This document shows, piece after piece, positions 63,273 to 64,000 of a stretch of 64,000 nucleotides of DNA. A model generated the notes under the pieces. That model worked only from the letters and a program-made list of their open reading frames with translations. It did no database searches and was not told where the DNA came from. Source of the stretch: Skeletonema tropicum (lineage: Eukaryota > Bacillariophyta > Thalassiosirophyceae > Thalassiosirales > Thalassiosiraceae). The first letter of the stretch is position 1. The number at the start of each line of letters is the position of its first letter. The position numbers were made by a program, and so were the translations under genes. The stretch spans positions 310,001 to 374,000 of the forward strand of contig CM074149.1 in assembly GCA_037178625.1 (NCBI GenBank). Direction: 5' to 3'.

Positions 63273-64000
63273 TTCCGAGTAGAAGTCATTTTTGAGTGAC
63301 TATTCACGGTGTTCGATCGATCTCATCTCACAGACGGATTGCCTAAATCCTTTCACCGAAATCCAGTGAAATGTACTTGATGTCTCTAAAGTTATCTGCT
63401 AACTCCAGTCTATCACTGCCGGAACTCCCAACAGTGAATACTTTCTATGATCTCCTACGAATGTGCTCTGAGGGACCTGTGCCTAGCCAATGTATCAAAT
63501 CCACAACTCTGGTGGAAAATGAAATAGCTTCGGATGACTACACCGGGGTGTAGAACTCTGGTACAAAATCCACGTAGAAAAATATAGGGTGAAAAATGTC
63601 GGAGCTGTTTCCCGCCAATTTTTTTGCTAGTGAAATGCTCTAACTGACGGCCAAGATGGCCAAAATTAAGTTTCGGGGAGTTGTTTGATATGCTTTTCCA
63701 GTAGCACCATCCTTTTGCCGACTATATTGGCGACTCTATACATATGTTGGTTGGCCGATAATTCCAATTCCCTGCTGAGATATGCATGTGACTAGGTACT
63801 AGCTTTTTGCTCGACATTTTTGGCAGGTCATCAGCCATCACAACTAGTACAAGCTAGAGGGTACCTTCGAATGCATATCTAGACGAAAATATAAGCTTTC
63901 ATAACCTACCCAGCACAGTATATACTCACATAATAGTCACCTAAAGGATAGTATCTCGGGAATAGCATGCAAACCACTTCCCTGAAACTTAAATTTTGCC
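63273..64000. other. Non-coding stretch
   Basis: The 60-aa plus frame at 63371-63553 is not recognisable. 63774-63900 shares GAGATATGCAT and CTCGACATTTTTGGC-like words with 39888-39932. No other feature. Confidence 0.35.

Overview
The window looks like nuclear DNA of a diatom, most likely a centric species. This is inferred from: plastid-targeting presequences with the diatom ASAF/ISAFAP motif on two genes; short GT-AG introns; CoDi-like Copia elements; a BspA-type leucine-rich-repeat protein; and several proteins that look like lineage-restricted diatom families. No rRNA, tRNA, CRISPR or bacterial operon structure was seen.

Layout. 1-12105: three full units and one partial unit of a 3362-bp tandem repeat, each with a two-exon, minus-strand, plastid-targeted phosphoglycerate-mutase-like gene whose catalytic histidine motifs are altered. 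12336-19038: a pogo/Tigger-type DNA transposon with 28-bp TIRs and TA target duplications. Its transposase gene is split by a nested 3485-bp LTR element (13728-17212) with identical 131-bp LTRs, a 5-bp target duplication and one long repetitive ORF in place of pol. 20038-23927: an F-box/beta-helix gene and a secreted protein with four 4-Cys modules. 24800-26820: fragments, a decayed repeat and a minus-strand ORF. 26833-33111: a 6.3-kb candidate DNA transposon with 19-bp TIRs and an 830-odd-aa putative transposase of a family I do not recognise. 33200-43000: repeats, a plastid-targeted amino-acid-transporter-like gene (35823-37510), two unrecognised diatom-type proteins and a BspA-type LRR gene. 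43340-45217: a decayed Copia pol and two MITEs, one with Stowaway-type ends. 45257-51778: a secreted protein, a SAM methyltransferase, a LicD/fukutin-like protein and a triple-AP2 regulator with four zinc-knuckle-like motifs. 52228-59817: a young Copia element (identical 207-bp LTRs, CTTGA target duplication) with four ORFs, one a membrane-protein-like ORF between gag and protease-integrase. A second, uninterrupted copy of its target repeat lies at 60306-60560. 61026-62178: a 5'-truncated, frameshifted second Copia. 62200-64000: an inverted repeat and a small gene remnant.

The host genes do not form an obvious pathway. The main theme is transposon activity: nested insertions, trans-mobilisable elements and a recent tandem amplification. 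All functional calls are made by eye from motifs; no database search was run.
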